Part shown: one piece after another, positions 26,764 through 35,880 of the stretch
How the letters are laid out: each line of letters begins with the position of its first letter
Numbering within the stretch: position 1 is the stretch's first letter
Source of the DNA: Nocardioides marmorisolisilvae
GTDB lineage: Bacteria > Actinomycetota > Actinomycetes > Propionibacteriales > Nocardioidaceae
Assembly: GCF_003725775.1 (NCBI RefSeq)
Contig: NZ_RJSG01000003.1
Location: 299,307 to 363,306, forward strand
DNA: 64,000 bases
Direction: 5' to 3'
Position numbers and translations under genes: made by a program
The notes under the pieces: generated by a model
Told to the model about the DNA's origin: nothing
The model's input: the letters and a program-made list of their open reading frames with translations, nothing else
Database searches by the model: none

Positions 26764-29700
26764 CTAGAGCAGGCCGCGGCGCTGGGCGATCGCCGCCGCC
26801 TCCGTGCGCGTGCTGGCGCCCAGCTTCGCGAGGATGTTCGAGACGTGCACGCTGACCGTCTTGGTGGCGATGAACAGCTGCTTGCCGATCTCGCCGTTGG
26901 AACGACCCTGGGCGACGAGGCCGAGGATCTCGTGCTCGCGCGCCGTCAGCGCCTCGCTGCTCCCGGCCGTGGCGCGGGTGCGCGATCCCGCACCGAGGGT
27001 GCGCAGCTCCTCGAGCAGGGGCTCGGCGCCGATGCGCTTGGCCTCAGCCCTGGCCTGGTCGGCATACACGCGTGCCTGGGCCTGGTCGCCGGCGGCCTGA
27101 AGCACCGCGGCGAGCCGGGTCTGGGTGCGGGCGATCTCGTAGCGGTGGCCGTAGGCCTCGAACGCCTCGAGGGCGCGGGTCCAGGCGTCGATGAGCTCCT
27201 GCTCGCCCGGCGGGTCGATGCCGAGCAACCAGCGCAGCCGCAGGTACTCGGCCGAGAGCCGGGCCGCCCAGGCGACACCTTCGGGTCCCCAGTGGGTGGC
27301 CTCCTCGGCCTGAAGCGTCAGGGTCCGACGACTGCCCTCGACGATGCGGGCGGCTTCGACGGCGATCCGCTCGCGGTCGGCCGCCGGCAGTACCGCCGCG
27401 CAGCAACCCAGCGCCCCGAGCGCGACGGCACCGAGCCGGACCCGGGCGTGGAAGAACTCGCGCCACAGCGCAGTCACCGCCTCGACGACCGCGTCGTGCT
27501 CCTCGATGATTCCCTCGACGTTCCCGTCCTGCGCGTACAGCTCGATCGCGGCGGGTCCGACGGTGATCGGGATCAGACCGTCCTTGCGCCAGTGACCACG
27601 CAGCTGCGGCAGCACGTCGAGCGCGGACTTGTCGCCCCTGACCGCCTTCACCGTGACGACGAGCGCGGCGAGCAGCGTCTCGGGGACCGCCGGCGGCGCC
27701 TGACCGCTGACGTCGGCCAACCGCATCGCGTCGTCGTAGTCGGCGGTGATCGTGGCGATCTGCGCGTGCAAGAGGCGGCTGTCGAAGGCGAACGGTGCCC
27801 ACGGCTGACCGACCCGGAGCGCCAGCTCGTAGGCACGCTCGAACATCTCCACGGCCGGGGCGAACGCCGCCCGGTCCTGGTGCCAGCGGCCGAGCAGGTA
27901 GAGCGAACGCATCTCGGCGTTGGCGGCCCCGGTCTCCTGGGCGCGGCGTACCGCCTCCTCCAGGCCGGAACGGACGTCCTCCGACCCCTTCGCGCCGAGC
28001 CCGGCCAGGGTGGTGATCACGTCCGTCGCCAGACGGGGCAGGTCCTGGCTCTCGGCCAAGGTCAGCGCCTCGGCGCCGTACTCCCGGGCCTGGTCGATGT
28101 TGTCGTTGAACGCGTGGGCGCGGGCGTGGGCCGCGAGCACGGTGGCGCGCAGCCGCGACGGCTCGTCCGGCACCAGCCGGAGCGCCTCCTCGGTGAACTC
28201 CAACGGGTCCAGCTTGGTCTCATCGACCATCACCGCGGTCGCCATCGCGACCAGCAGCCGACCGCGCTGCTCGGGCGGCCAGTCCACCGCCAGGCCTTCG
28301 AGCACCTCGCGCACGACCTGGATCGCCCGGCCGGGACGGCCCGAGGCGATGAGCGCGTCGGAGACCCGGTGCCCCAGGTAACCGAGGTCGACGACGACCT
28401 CGGTCCGGGCGGCCGGGTCGGCCAGCAGCTCGAGTGCGGTCTGGAAGTGGTCGGCCGCCTCGTCCGGACCTCCGACCGACATGGCCTCGTCTCCCGCGCG
28501 GATCGAGGCGTCCACCGCCGTGGCCAGGTCGTAGGCGGCGCGGGCGTGCCGGGCCAGCTCGGCCGCGGTGCCGTTCGCCCGGCCCGAGGCCAGCGCCTCG
28601 ACGTACGCGGCGTGCATCCGTACCCGTTCTCCCGGCAGCAGGTCGCCGTAGACGGCCTCAGCGAGGAGCGCGTGCCGGAAGCGGTAGAAGTCGCTGCTGT
28701 TCGGGACCAGGATGTTCAGCTCGACGGCCTCGCGCAGCGAGGCCTCCAGCTCCGCGGCGTTGACGCCGGCCACCTCGGCCAGCAGGCCGTGGGAGACCCG
28801 GCGTCCGGAGACCGACGCCGCCCGGACCGTCTGCTGGGCGGTCGGTCCGAGCCGGTCCAGGCGCACCAGCAGCAGCTCGGCGAGGTCGTCCGGCACCTGG
28901 TGCCCGTCCATCGACGCGGCGCCGACGAGCTCCTCGACGAAGAACGCGTTGCCCTCGGCCCGGGCGACGATGCCGGCCATCGCACTCTCCCGCAGCGGCG
29001 CGGGGTGGAGCTGCTTGACCAGCGAACGCACCGCGCCGGGTCCCAGTGGCTCGAGCTGCATCCGCGCCACGCCGGGCATCCGGCTCCACTCGGCCGCCGC
29101 TGTGCGCAGCGGGTGCCGGCGGTGCAGGTCGTCGGAGCGGTAGGACGCCACGATCGCGACCTGGTTCTCGAACGGGCGCGAGAACAGGAACCGGATCAGG
29201 TCGCGCGTCGAGGTGTCGGCCCAGTGCACGTCCTCGATCACGAGCAGCAGGGGCGTCGAGCTCGCCACTGCGTCGAAAAGAGCGTGCACGGCGTCGAAGA
29301 GGTCACCCCGACCGACCGCGGCCGAGGTGTCCTGCTCCGAGCCCTGCATGGTGCGGCGCCCGGGCTGGAGGGCACGCAGCACCGGCCGCTTGGCGGCCAG
29401 GTCGTCGAGGAGGGCCGGGTCTGAAGTCGCCAGCCGCCCCATCACCTCCGAGAACGGGAGGTACGGGAGCGCGCTGTCACCGAAGTCGAGGCAGTGTCCG
29501 GCGACGACCTGCCAGCCGGAGTCGAAGGCGACGTCGCGCAGCTCGGTGAGGATCCGGGTCTTGCCGACGCCGGCGTCACCGGACAGCAGGACCGCGCGCT
29601 GCGCAGCACTGCCACGCACGCCGATGGCGGTGGCGAGCTCGTCGAGCTCGTCCTCCCGGCCGATCAGCTCGCGGACCTCACCGGACAACTCAGGAAGCGG

Positions 29701-29829
29701 CACGCCCCCCATCATGACCGGTACGACGGACAGCGGCACGGTTCCGGTAGCCGAAGCCGCAGAACCGACGCCGCCCGGGGTGGGTTCGCCGACCAGGCGC
29801 AGCGGAGTGCCGCGCTCGGAACGGGCCAC
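26764..29829 (-). CDS. Large LuxR-family AAA regulator (LAL/MalT-like)
   Basis: 1021 residues. An N-terminal AAA/STAND ATPase has Walker A GDAGVGKT (residues ~84-91) and Walker B LLLVIEDVHWAD. A long TPR-like helical middle (about 350-930) follows. The C-terminal LuxR helix-turn-helix is LTAREHEILGLVAQGRSNGEIGKQL ... TVSVHVSNILAKLGASTRTEAA. Such LAL-type regulators sense a ligand through the ATPase/TPR part and activate target promoters. The GTG start at 29829 is only three bases after the stop of a 47-residue peptide gene, so their translation is probably coupled. Targets are not known. Confidence 0.92.
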   Translation of the reverse strand: MARSERGTPLRLVGEPTPGGVGSAASATGTVPLSVVPVMMGGVPLPELSGEVRELIGREDELDELATAIGVRGSAAQRAVLLSGDAGVGKTRILTELRDVAFDSGWQVVAGHCLDFGDSALPYLPFSEVMGRLATSDPALLDDLAAKRPVLRALQPGRRTMQGSEQDTSAAVGRGDLFDAVHALFDAVASSTPLLLVIEDVHWADTSTRDLIRFLFSRPFENQVAIVASYRSDDLHRRHPLRTAAAEWSRMPGVARMQLEPLGPGAVRSLVKQLHPAPLRESAMAGIVARAEGNAFFVEELVGAASMDGHQVPDDLAELLLVRLDRLGPTAQQTVRAASVSGRRVSHGLLAEVAGVNAAELEASLREAVELNILVPNSSDFYRFRHALLAEAVYGDLLPGERVRMHAAYVEALASGRANGTAAELARHARAAYDLATAVDASIRAGDEAMSVGGPDEAADHFQTALELLADPAARTEVVVDLGYLGHRVSDALIASGRPGRAIQVVREVLEGLAVDWPPEQRGRLLVAMATAVMVDETKLDPLEFTEEALRLVPDEPSRLRATVLAAHARAHAFNDNIDQAREYGAEALTLAESQDLPRLATDVITTLAGLGAKGSEDVRSGLEEAVRRAQETGAANAEMRSLYLLGRWHQDRAAFAPAVEMFERAYELALRVGQPWAPFAFDSRLLHAQIATITADYDDAMRLADVSGQAPPAVPETLLAALVVTVKAVRGDKSALDVLPQLRGHWRKDGLIPITVGPAAIELYAQDGNVEGIIEEHDAVVEAVTALWREFFHARVRLGAVALGALGCCAAVLPAADRERIAVEAARIVEGSRRTLTLQAEEATHWGPEGVAWAARLSAEYLRLRWLLGIDPPGEQELIDAWTRALEAFEAYGHRYEIARTQTRLAAVLQAAGDQAQARVYADQARAEAKRIGAEPLLEELRTLGAGSRTRATAGSSEALTAREHEILGLVAQGRSNGEIGKQLFIATKTVSVHVSNILAKLGASTRTEAAAIAQRRGLL

Positions 29830-29831
29830 CC

Positions 29832-29975
29832 TCAGGCGGCGTCGGTGCGGGTACCGACCGGGTTGCGGTCGGCCTTCCGGACGGCGCGACGGGAACGCGT
29901 CGGCCGGAACTCACGGGCCACCTGCTCGTGGCGGTAGTCGACCTCTGCCCGGTAGAAGACGGTGACGTTCTGCAT
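29832..29975 (-). CDS. 47-residue peptide upstream of the LuxR regulator
   Basis: ATG at 29975 with a GAGGAG ribosome site, 47 codons, stop at 29832, three bases before the GTG of the LuxR gene. The peptide starts MQNVTVFYRAEVDY, then turns strongly basic (RPTRSRRAVRKADRNP). No hydrophobic stretch or known domain. Its position and good start make it a real gene or a coupling leader for the regulator. Confidence 0.6.
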   Translation of the reverse strand: MQNVTVFYRAEVDYRHEQVAREFRPTRSRRAVRKADRNPVGTRTDAA

Positions 29976-30020
29976 GATCTTGCTCCTCGTTCGTTGCTCG
30001 ATGACAGCAAGATTCGTCGT

Positions 30021-30086
30021 CTGAGGTAGGCGGTCACATCGGGCGGGTGCCCTATTCCTCGCGGGAGGGTGCCTTACCTACCTCAG
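30021..30086. repeat. Long-loop inverted repeat between hutI and the LuxR operon
   Basis: Arms CTGAGGTAGG (30021-30030) and CCTACCTCAG (30077-30086) are perfect 10-bp complements around 46 bases. The loop carries two direct GGGTGCC copies. It lies between the end of hutI and the start of the 47-residue gene, so it can act as an operator for the LuxR operon or as an end signal for the hut operon. Confidence 0.5.
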
Positions 30087-30095
30087 GAGGCCGGT

Positions 30096-31262
30096 CTAAG
30101 CGCGGAAGCCGCCCACGGTCTCCGCGACCAGCGGAACCCCGGGCCGGTACGCCAGGTGCACGTACGACGGAGCGTCCAGAACGGCGTAGTCGGCACGTGC
30201 GCCCACCGCCAGCCGCCCCACGTCGTCCCGCCCGAGCGCCTGGGCACCGCCGAGCGTGGCGGCCCCCAGCGCCTCGGCCGGCGTCATGCCCATCTCCCGC
30301 ACCGCGAGCGCGATGCAGAGTGGCATCGAGGAGGTGTAGCAGGAGCCCGGATTGCAGTCACTGGCCAGCGCGACCCGCACCCCGGCGTCGATCAGCCGGC
30401 GCCCCGACGGGTACGGCGAGCGCGTGCTGAACTCGACGCCCGGGAGCAGGGTGGCGACGGTTCCGGACCCGGCCAGCGCTGCGACATCGGCGTCGTCGAG
30501 GTAGGTGCAGTGGTCGACCGCGACCAGGCCGAGCTCGCAGGCCAGCTGAACCCCCGGGCCCGGCCCGAGCTGGTTGGCGTGCAACCGGCCCTGGAGACCG
30601 CGAGCGCGCCCCTCGAGCAGGATCGCGCGCGCCTGGTCGGCGTCGAACGCGCCGGTCTCGCAGAACACGTCGATCCAGCGGGCGTGCTCGACGACGGCCT
30701 CGAGCATCGGGCCGGTCACCAGGTCGACGTAGCCGGCCGGGTCGTCCGCGAACTCCGCCGGGACGACGTGCGCGCCGAGGAACGTGGTCTCGTCGGTGAA
30801 CGCGCCGGCGATCGCCAGGGCTCGCGCCTCGTCGTGGACGGTGAGCCCGTAGCCGCTCTTGATCTCGACGGTCGTGGTTCCCTGGCGACGCATCTCGGCG
30901 ACGAGCCGGGCCACGTTCGCGGTGAGCAGCTCGTCGGGAGCTGACCGGGTGGCGGCGACCGTCGAGCGGATCCCACCGGCCGCGTAGCTCTCCCCCGCCA
31001 TCCGGGCGACGAACTCCGGACCGCGATCGCCGGCGAAGACCAGGTGGGAGTGCGAGTCGACGAAGCCGGGGACGACCGCCCGGCCCGCGAGATCCTGCGC
31101 AGCGTCCGCCGCCGGTGCATCGGCTGCACGGCCGACCCACGTCACCCGGCCACTTTCGGTGACCAGGGCGGCATCGTGGATCAGGCCGAGCGCCGATCCG
31201 TCGCCCAGAGTCGGGTCGTTGGTGACCAGCTCACCGATGCCGGTCAGCAGCAGGGCGCCCAT
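30096..31262 (-). CDS. hutI: Imidazolonepropionase HutI
   Basis: 388 residues. An amidohydrolase-fold enzyme that opens 4-imidazolone-5-propionate to N-formimidoyl-L-glutamate, the third step of histidine degradation. Metal-binding HxH is in [16 protein letters not shown], and the later conserved segments are [25 protein letters not shown]-like [10 protein letters not shown] and [14 protein letters not shown]. The ATG at 31262 shares its A with the hutF stop (TGATG). It is the last gene of the unit amidohydrolase-hutF-hutI. Confidence 0.95.
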   Translation of the reverse strand: MGALLLTGIGELVTNDPTLGDGSALGLIHDAALVTESGRVTWVGRAADAPAADAAQDLAGRAVVPGFVDSHSHLVFAGDRGPEFVARMAGESYAAGGIRSTVAATRSAPDELLTANVARLVAEMRRQGTTTVEIKSGYGLTVHDEARALAIAGAFTDETTFLGAHVVPAEFADDPAGYVDLVTGPMLEAVVEHARWIDVFCETGAFDADQARAILLEGRARGLQGRLHANQLGPGPGVQLACELGLVAVDHCTYLDDADVAALAGSGTVATLLPGVEFSTRSPYPSGRRLIDAGVRVALASDCNPGSCYTSSMPLCIALAVREMGMTPAEALGAATLGGAQALGRDDVGRLAVGARADYAVLDAPSYVHLAYRPGVPLVAETVGGFRA

Positions 31263-32482
31263 CACCGACCTCCGGGGAACGGCCGTACGTCGGCCCCGGT
31301 GGCAGCGAAGGCCACCGACTCGACGCTGGCACCGGTGCCGGCGAGCCGCCACGAGTCGAGGTCCAGGACCCGCAGGTCGGCACGCTGCCCGACCGCGATC
31401 CGGCCGGCGTCGGCGAACCCGAGCGAGGCGTGGCCGTCGGCCGCGGCCGCGCTGACGAGCTCGGCCGCGCTCCAGCGGCCGCGCTGCTGGGTGCGCAGTC
31501 GCTCGTGCATCTCGACGCCCTTCATCTCCTCGAACAGGTCGATCACCGCATGGCTGTCCGACCCGAGCGTGAGGCGCGCACCGGCATCGTGCAAGGCCCG
31601 CGACGGACCGATCCCGTCGGCGAGGTCGCGTTCGGTCGTCGGGCAGAAGCAGGCGAAGACCCGGGCGTCGCCGAGGAGCACGACGTCGCCGGCGGTCAGG
31701 TGGGTCGCGTGCACGACGCTGGTCAGCGGGCCGAGCGCTCCGGCCTCGGCAAGTACCTGTGTCGGCGTCATCCCGTACGCCGCGATGCAGGCCTCGTTCT
31801 CGGCGACCTGCTCGGACAGGTGCACGTGCAGCGGACGTCCGGCGGCGGCCTCGACCACCACCGCCAGCTGGTCGCGCGGGACCGCGCGCACCGAGTGGAT
31901 CGCCATCCCGACCCGGTCGTCGTCGAACGCAGCCACGCGCTCGGCCCACCGCGCCGCATCCCCGTCGCTGAACCGCGCCTGCACACCCTCGGGCGGGGAA
32001 CCGATGCCAGCGGCGAGGTAGCAGGTGTCGAGCAGGCGGATCCGGATGCCGGCCTCGTCGGCGGCAGCCAGCAGCGCCCGCCCCATCGCGTTCGGGTCGT
32101 CGTACGGGGTGCCGTCGGGCTGGTGGTGGAGGTAGTGGAACTCGCCGACCGCGCCGATGCCGGTCGCGACCATCTCGGCGTAGACGTCCCGCGCGAGCGC
32201 GAAGTAGCTGTCCGGGGTGAGCTCCGCGGCCACGGCGTACATCTGGTCGCGCCAGGTCCAGAACGTGCCGCGCTCGGCCTGGGTCCGTCCGCGCAGTGCG
32301 CGGTGGAACGCGTGCGAGTGGCAGTTGGCGAGCGCCGGGATCGTGAGTCCGCGCACCACCTCGTTCAGCGTGTCCGGGCACGGCGCGGTGTCGACCGAGG
32401 TGATCGTCCCGGCCTCGATCTCGATGCCGACGTCGTGCAGCACCACTCCGTCGACCAGTGCGTGCTCGAGGAGGTACTTCAC
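31262..32482 (-). CDS. hutF: Formimidoylglutamate deiminase HutF
   Basis: 406 residues of the HutF branch of the amidohydrolase superfamily. It hydrolyses N-formimidoylglutamate to N-formylglutamate and ammonia. The metal site is in [17 protein letters not shown] (HxH), with HVHLSEQ for the third His and [18 protein letters not shown] for the Asp. Its start overlaps the upstream amidohydrolase stop by four bases. The presence of HutF implies the five-step route through formylglutamate. Confidence 0.94.
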   Translation of the reverse strand: MKYLLEHALVDGVVLHDVGIEIEAGTITSVDTAPCPDTLNEVVRGLTIPALANCHSHAFHRALRGRTQAERGTFWTWRDQMYAVAAELTPDSYFALARDVYAEMVATGIGAVGEFHYLHHQPDGTPYDDPNAMGRALLAAADEAGIRIRLLDTCYLAAGIGSPPEGVQARFSDGDAARWAERVAAFDDDRVGMAIHSVRAVPRDQLAVVVEAAAGRPLHVHLSEQVAENEACIAAYGMTPTQVLAEAGALGPLTSVVHATHLTAGDVVLLGDARVFACFCPTTERDLADGIGPSRALHDAGARLTLGSDSHAVIDLFEEMKGVEMHERLRTQQRGRWSAAELVSAAAADGHASLGFADAGRIAVGQRADLRVLDLDSWRLAGTGASVESVAFAATGADVRPFPGGR

Positions 32483-33669
32483 CGGGCCAGCTCCGCCAGA
32501 GCATCGGCGAGGGCTTCGACGCCGACCAGGCAGTCCGCCGTCTCCGCCGTCTCGGCCGGTGAGTGCGAGACACCGCTGGGGTTGCGCACGAACAGCATCG
32601 CGCTGGGGATGCCCGCCGTCGCCAGCACTCCGGCGTCATGGCCCGCGGCGGTCGGGATCACCGGGCGACCGGCAACCAGCCTGGCGATCAGGTCCTCGTC
32701 GAAACGCACCTCGGGCGTCACCGACTCCGCGGCGACCGCGACCGTGGTGCCGTCGCGATCGGCGCGTTCACCCGCCTGCTTCTCGATCACCGCCAGCAGC
32801 TCGGTGAGGACCTCGTCGCTCTCGCAGCGGGCATCGAGCCAGGCCGTCACCCGCGACGGCACCGCGTTCGTCGCGTTGGGACCGACGTCGAGCCTCCCGA
32901 AGGTGGCACGACCCCCGGCGAGGCGGGCCTGTTTGGCCGCAGCCAGCGCCATCATCGCGTAGGTGAGCATCGGGTCGTGCCGGTCCGCCATCGCGGTGGT
33001 CCCGGCGTGATTGGCCTCGCCGGCGAAGTCGAACCGGTACCGACCGTGGGGCCAGATCGCGGAGGCGAGACCGACCGGTGCGTCGCGGTGCACGAGGTCG
33101 CGGCCCTGCTCGACGTGAAGCTCGAGGTAGCACCCGACGTCGTCGAGCCAGTCGGCCTTGCCCAGCTGGGGTTCCAGACCGCGCTCGACCATCGCATCCT
33201 CGATCCGCACGCCCTCACGGTCGGTCAGCGCGCGCGCTTGGTCAGGGGTCGTCGTACCGGTGGCGAGGCGTGAGCCGAGGCAGGCGAGCCCGAACCGCGA
33301 ACCCTCCTCCTCGGCGAAGACGGCGACACCGATCGGTCGCGCCGGAGTGATGCCCCGTTCGCGCATCAGGTCGATCGCGCCCAGTGCCGAGACCACGCCC
33401 AGCGGTCCGTCGTACGCGCCGCCGTCGAGGACGGAGTCCAGGTGCGAGCCGGTCAGCACCGCCGGCCCGTCGCCGGCGTCCCACCAGCCGACGGTGTTGC
33501 CGTTCCCGTCGTGCTCGAGCCGGAGCCCGCGGGCGGCGCACTGCTCGACGAACCACGCGTGGCACTCGCGCTCGGAGCCCGAGAACGGCTGCCGGAAGTA
33601 GCCGCCGCTCGACGGCGACCGCCCGAGAGGCGCGAGGTCGCTCCACATCCGCTCGAAGTCGTCAGGCAT
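32479..33669 (-). CDS. M20-family amidohydrolase (allantoate amidohydrolase-like)
   Basis: 396 residues of the M20/AllC family. Metal-binding motifs are [19 protein letters not shown] (His and bridging Asp) and EEEGSRFG, and HVEQG follows; the dimer-interface motif is [17 protein letters not shown]. Allantoate amidohydrolase and N-carbamoyl amino acid hydrolases share this layout. Because it is fused by overlap to hutF-hutI and no hutG is seen in the window, it is the best candidate for cleaving N-formylglutamate. That is inference, not shown. The start at 33669 is 10 bases from the divergent nitroreductase ATG; a start at 33651 is possible. Confidence 0.88.
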   Translation of the reverse strand: MPDDFERMWSDLAPLGRSPSSGGYFRQPFSGSERECHAWFVEQCAARGLRLEHDGNGNTVGWWDAGDGPAVLTGSHLDSVLDGGAYDGPLGVVSALGAIDLMRERGITPARPIGVAVFAEEEGSRFGLACLGSRLATGTTTPDQARALTDREGVRIEDAMVERGLEPQLGKADWLDDVGCYLELHVEQGRDLVHRDAPVGLASAIWPHGRYRFDFAGEANHAGTTAMADRHDPMLTYAMMALAAAKQARLAGGRATFGRLDVGPNATNAVPSRVTAWLDARCESDEVLTELLAVIEKQAGERADRDGTTVAVAAESVTPEVRFDEDLIARLVAGRPVIPTAAGHDAGVLATAGIPSAMLFVRNPSGVSHSPAETAETADCLVGVEALADALAELAR

Positions 33670-33679
33670 GCTCACCCAC

Positions 33680-34291
33680 ATGGAGTTCCAGGACGTGGTC
33701 GACCGCCGTCGGATGATCCGCAACTACGCCGAGCGGCCGGTCGACCCGGCTGTCGTCGACCGTGCCCTGCGCAACGCCACCCATGCACCCAGCGCCGGTT
33801 TCAGCCAGGGCTGGGGCTTCCTGGTGCTCGACACCCCGGAGGACGTGCGCCGCTGGTGGACGGTGACGACCGACCCCGCGTCGCTGGCCGCACCCGACGA
33901 CTGGCTGACCGGCATGATGCGCGCGCCCGTGGTGATCGTGCCGTGCTCGAGCAAGGCCGCCTACCTCAAGCGCTACGCCGAGGCGGACAAGGGCTGGACC
34001 GACGAGGACGAGGCCCGCTGGACGGTTCCGTTCTGGCACATGGACGCGGCGATGGCCTCCCTGCTGATCCTGCAGACCGCGGTCGACGAGGGCCTGGGCG
34101 CCTGCTTCTTCGGGATCCCGCCGGAGCGGGTGCCGGCGGTCCGCGCAGAGTTCGCGATCGGTGACGCCTTCGACCCGGTCGGGGTGATCACGCTCGGGCA
34201 CCGGGTCGATGACACCGGCAACGCCGGCTCCCCGGCGCGCCGGGCACGCAAGCCGCTCGACGACGTGGTGCACCGCGGCAGCTGGGGCTGA
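33680..34291 (+). CDS. Nitroreductase-family protein (FMN-binding)
   Basis: 203 residues of the nitroreductase fold. The N-terminal FMN-binding signature is FQDVVDRRRMIRNYAERPVDPAVVDRALRNATHAPSAG. The late segment GLGACFFGIPPERVPAVRAEFAIGD is also typical. These are NAD(P)H-dependent, FMN-containing dimers reducing nitro groups, quinones or flavins. It is divergent from the M20 amidohydrolase with almost no intergenic space. The ATG at 33680 is preferred over one at 33668. Confidence 0.85.
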   Translation: MEFQDVVDRRRMIRNYAERPVDPAVVDRALRNATHAPSAGFSQGWGFLVLDTPEDVRRWWTVTTDPASLAAPDDWLTGMMRAPVVIVPCSSKAAYLKRYAEADKGWTDEDEARWTVPFWHMDAAMASLLILQTAVDEGLGACFFGIPPERVPAVRAEFAIGDAFDPVGVITLGHRVDDTGNAGSPARRARKPLDDVVHRGSWG

Positions 34292-34361
34292 AGCGCGACC
34301 GGGCACTTCCCAAGTCCACCGTCAGGACCGGCGACGGTCAACGCGCCGTGCCGGGGGCCGG

Positions 34362-34375
34362 TCTCACATACGAGA
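34362..34375. promoter_or_regulatory. Candidate IclR (HutR)-type site, TCTC-N6-SAGA
   Basis: TCTCACATACGAGA lies in the gap between the nitroreductase and sortase genes. It is the same motif as upstream of hutH (40672) and of the iclR gene (42336). It is 58 bases before the sortase start. Confidence 0.4.
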
Positions 34376-34433
34376 TCGTCTCGATCGGCCCGGTTCGTCC
34401 GCGGGACCTTCGGCGACCTCTTACGCTTGTTCC

Positions 34434-35105
34434 ATGAGCCGACGAGACGATGCCGCCAGGCGCACAGCGCTGGTGGCGCTGATCGTCGCCACGGTGATCG
34501 CACTCGCCTGGACGCTCTGGCCGGACGCCAAGAAGGCCGACCCGGTCGCCAAGCCGACTCCCGTCCCCGCCGCGCAGGACATCGTCGCCGGCACCACGCT
34601 GCGCCCGAACGTGTGCGGCAACCCGGCCCAGAAGCCGTTCGTCCCCAAGCAGATCTCGATCGCGGGGGTGGCCGACCACGCCAACGTGCTGGCCCTGCCG
34701 AGGGACGGCAACAACGTCCCCCAGGCCCCGCCCCTGTCGAACGTCGGCAAGACCGAGTTCGCCTGGGACGCCCCGACGATCAAGCCGGGCGAGCGCAAGG
34801 GCAACGCGCTCTTCAACGCGCACACCTGGCCCGACGGCAGCGCGATGGGCAACCACCTGCTCGCGAACCTGCACGTCGGCGACCGGATCGTCGTCTTCGG
34901 TAAGTGGGAGACGCTCTGCTACAAGGTCACCAAGCGCACGGTGATCGTCGCGTCCCAGGGCTCCTACGAGTACTACGTGCAGGACGGCCCGCCGCAGCTC
35001 GCGCTGATCGTCTGCTCGCCGCCCCGGCTCGGTCCGGGCAACTGGTACCACCGCACCATCTGGTACGCCTCGCCGATGTACGGCGACTCCGAGCCGGCGA
35101 CCTGA
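34434..35105 (+). CDS. Sortase (class E/F type)
   Basis: 223 residues. An N-terminal membrane helix (RRTALVALIVATVIALAWTLW) acts as anchor. The sortase core has the catalytic His in NALFNAHTWPDGS, the Cys in ALIVCSPPR and the Arg in WYHRTIWYA. The layout fits a class E/F transpeptidase of high-GC actinobacteria that links secreted proteins to the cell wall. No substrate with a clear sorting signal is adjacent. ATG at 34434. Confidence 0.85.
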   Translation: MSRRDDAARRTALVALIVATVIALAWTLWPDAKKADPVAKPTPVPAAQDIVAGTTLRPNVCGNPAQKPFVPKQISIAGVADHANVLALPRDGNNVPQAPPLSNVGKTEFAWDAPTIKPGERKGNALFNAHTWPDGSAMGNHLLANLHVGDRIVVFGKWETLCYKVTKRTVIVASQGSYEYYVQDGPPQLALIVCSPPRLGPGNWYHRTIWYASPMYGDSEPAT

Positions 35106-35108
35106 CCC

Positions 35109-35780
35109 TCAGGCGCTGACCGGGCGAGGCGTCGCGGACAGCAACGACGACCCGATCCAGTCGGGAACCTGCCGTCGCAGCGACGCAGAGCCTTCGAGCG
35201 TGACCGCCCCGCTGCGCAGCGCCGCCGGCCACGCCAGGTCGCCACGCCAGATCGCGGTGAAGGCGCGCAGGCTGGTCGCGATCCGGACGTCGACCTCGTA
35301 GCCCGGATCCGCGTCGCAGGAGTCGACCTCGTCGCCGTTGACGACCAGCCACCAGTGCCGGTTCTTCACCGGCACGTCGTCGAAGTCGATGGCGAGCGTG
35401 GTGCGGGCGCGCGGCCAGTTCTGGACCGGAACCGTCCGGCGCACGTCCCACATCAGTAGGTGCGGGTCGAGGTCGGCCTCACCGATCTGCGGGATCCAGC
35501 GCACGCCCCAGGCACCGAGAGCGTCGACGATCGGCTTGAGCTCCAAGCCGCTCTCGGTGAGCGCGTAGCCCTTGTCCTCGGTGCGCTCGAGGACCCCGGC
35601 GCGTTCGAGCGCCCGCAGCCTCTTGGAGAGCAGCGCTGGCGACATCTTCGGCACTCCGCGACGCAGCTCGTTGAACCGCGTGCTGCCCAGCAGCAGCTCG
35701 CGGATGATGAGCAGCGTCCAGCGCTCGTCGAGCACTTCCATCGCCTTGGCGACCGGGCAGAACTGTCCGTACGACGGCAT
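35109..35780 (-). CDS. HxlR-family regulator with C-terminal SCP2-like domain
   Basis: 223 residues. The N-terminal winged helix-turn-helix of the HxlR family (about 1-110) includes FCPVAKAMEVLDERWTLLIIRELLLGSTRFNELRRGVPKMSPALLSKRLRALERAGVL. The C-terminal part (about 120-215), with NWPRARTTLAIDFDDVPVKNRHWWL, looks like the SCP2/sterol carrier-like domain found in this subgroup. It may sense a lipid-like ligand. AAGGAGG precedes the ATG. It is divergent from a methyltransferase and likely controls it through the dyad at 35827. Confidence 0.9.
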   Translation of the reverse strand: MPSYGQFCPVAKAMEVLDERWTLLIIRELLLGSTRFNELRRGVPKMSPALLSKRLRALERAGVLERTEDKGYALTESGLELKPIVDALGAWGVRWIPQIGEADLDPHLLMWDVRRTVPVQNWPRARTTLAIDFDDVPVKNRHWWLVVNGDEVDSCDADPGYEVDVRIATSLRAFTAIWRGDLAWPAALRSGAVTLEGSASLRRQVPDWIGSSLLSATPRPVSA

Positions 35781-35826
35781 GGTCGACCTCCTTCGACAAC
35801 CAGTACACCGCCGTCTCGAGGCCCGC

Positions 35827-35849
35827 ACTAGTACAGATCGTGAACTAGT
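35827..35849. promoter_or_regulatory. Operator dyad between HxlR and methyltransferase genes
   Basis: The arms ACTAGTACA and TGAACTAGT (23 bp in all, one mismatch, 5-bp centre) form an inverted repeat about 50 bases upstream of both starts. It is the only strong dyad in the divergent region and is the likely HxlR site. Confidence 0.6.
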
Positions 35850-35880
35850 TGCGGACCGCCGCGGACAGCAGATTGGAGGC

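Noticed and set aside
26461-29424. A long open frame on the plus strand (987 codons)
   Set aside because: It lies opposite the LuxR regulator gene. Its translation is rich in Arg, Gly, Gln and His without domains, the usual mark of a GC-rich antisense frame.
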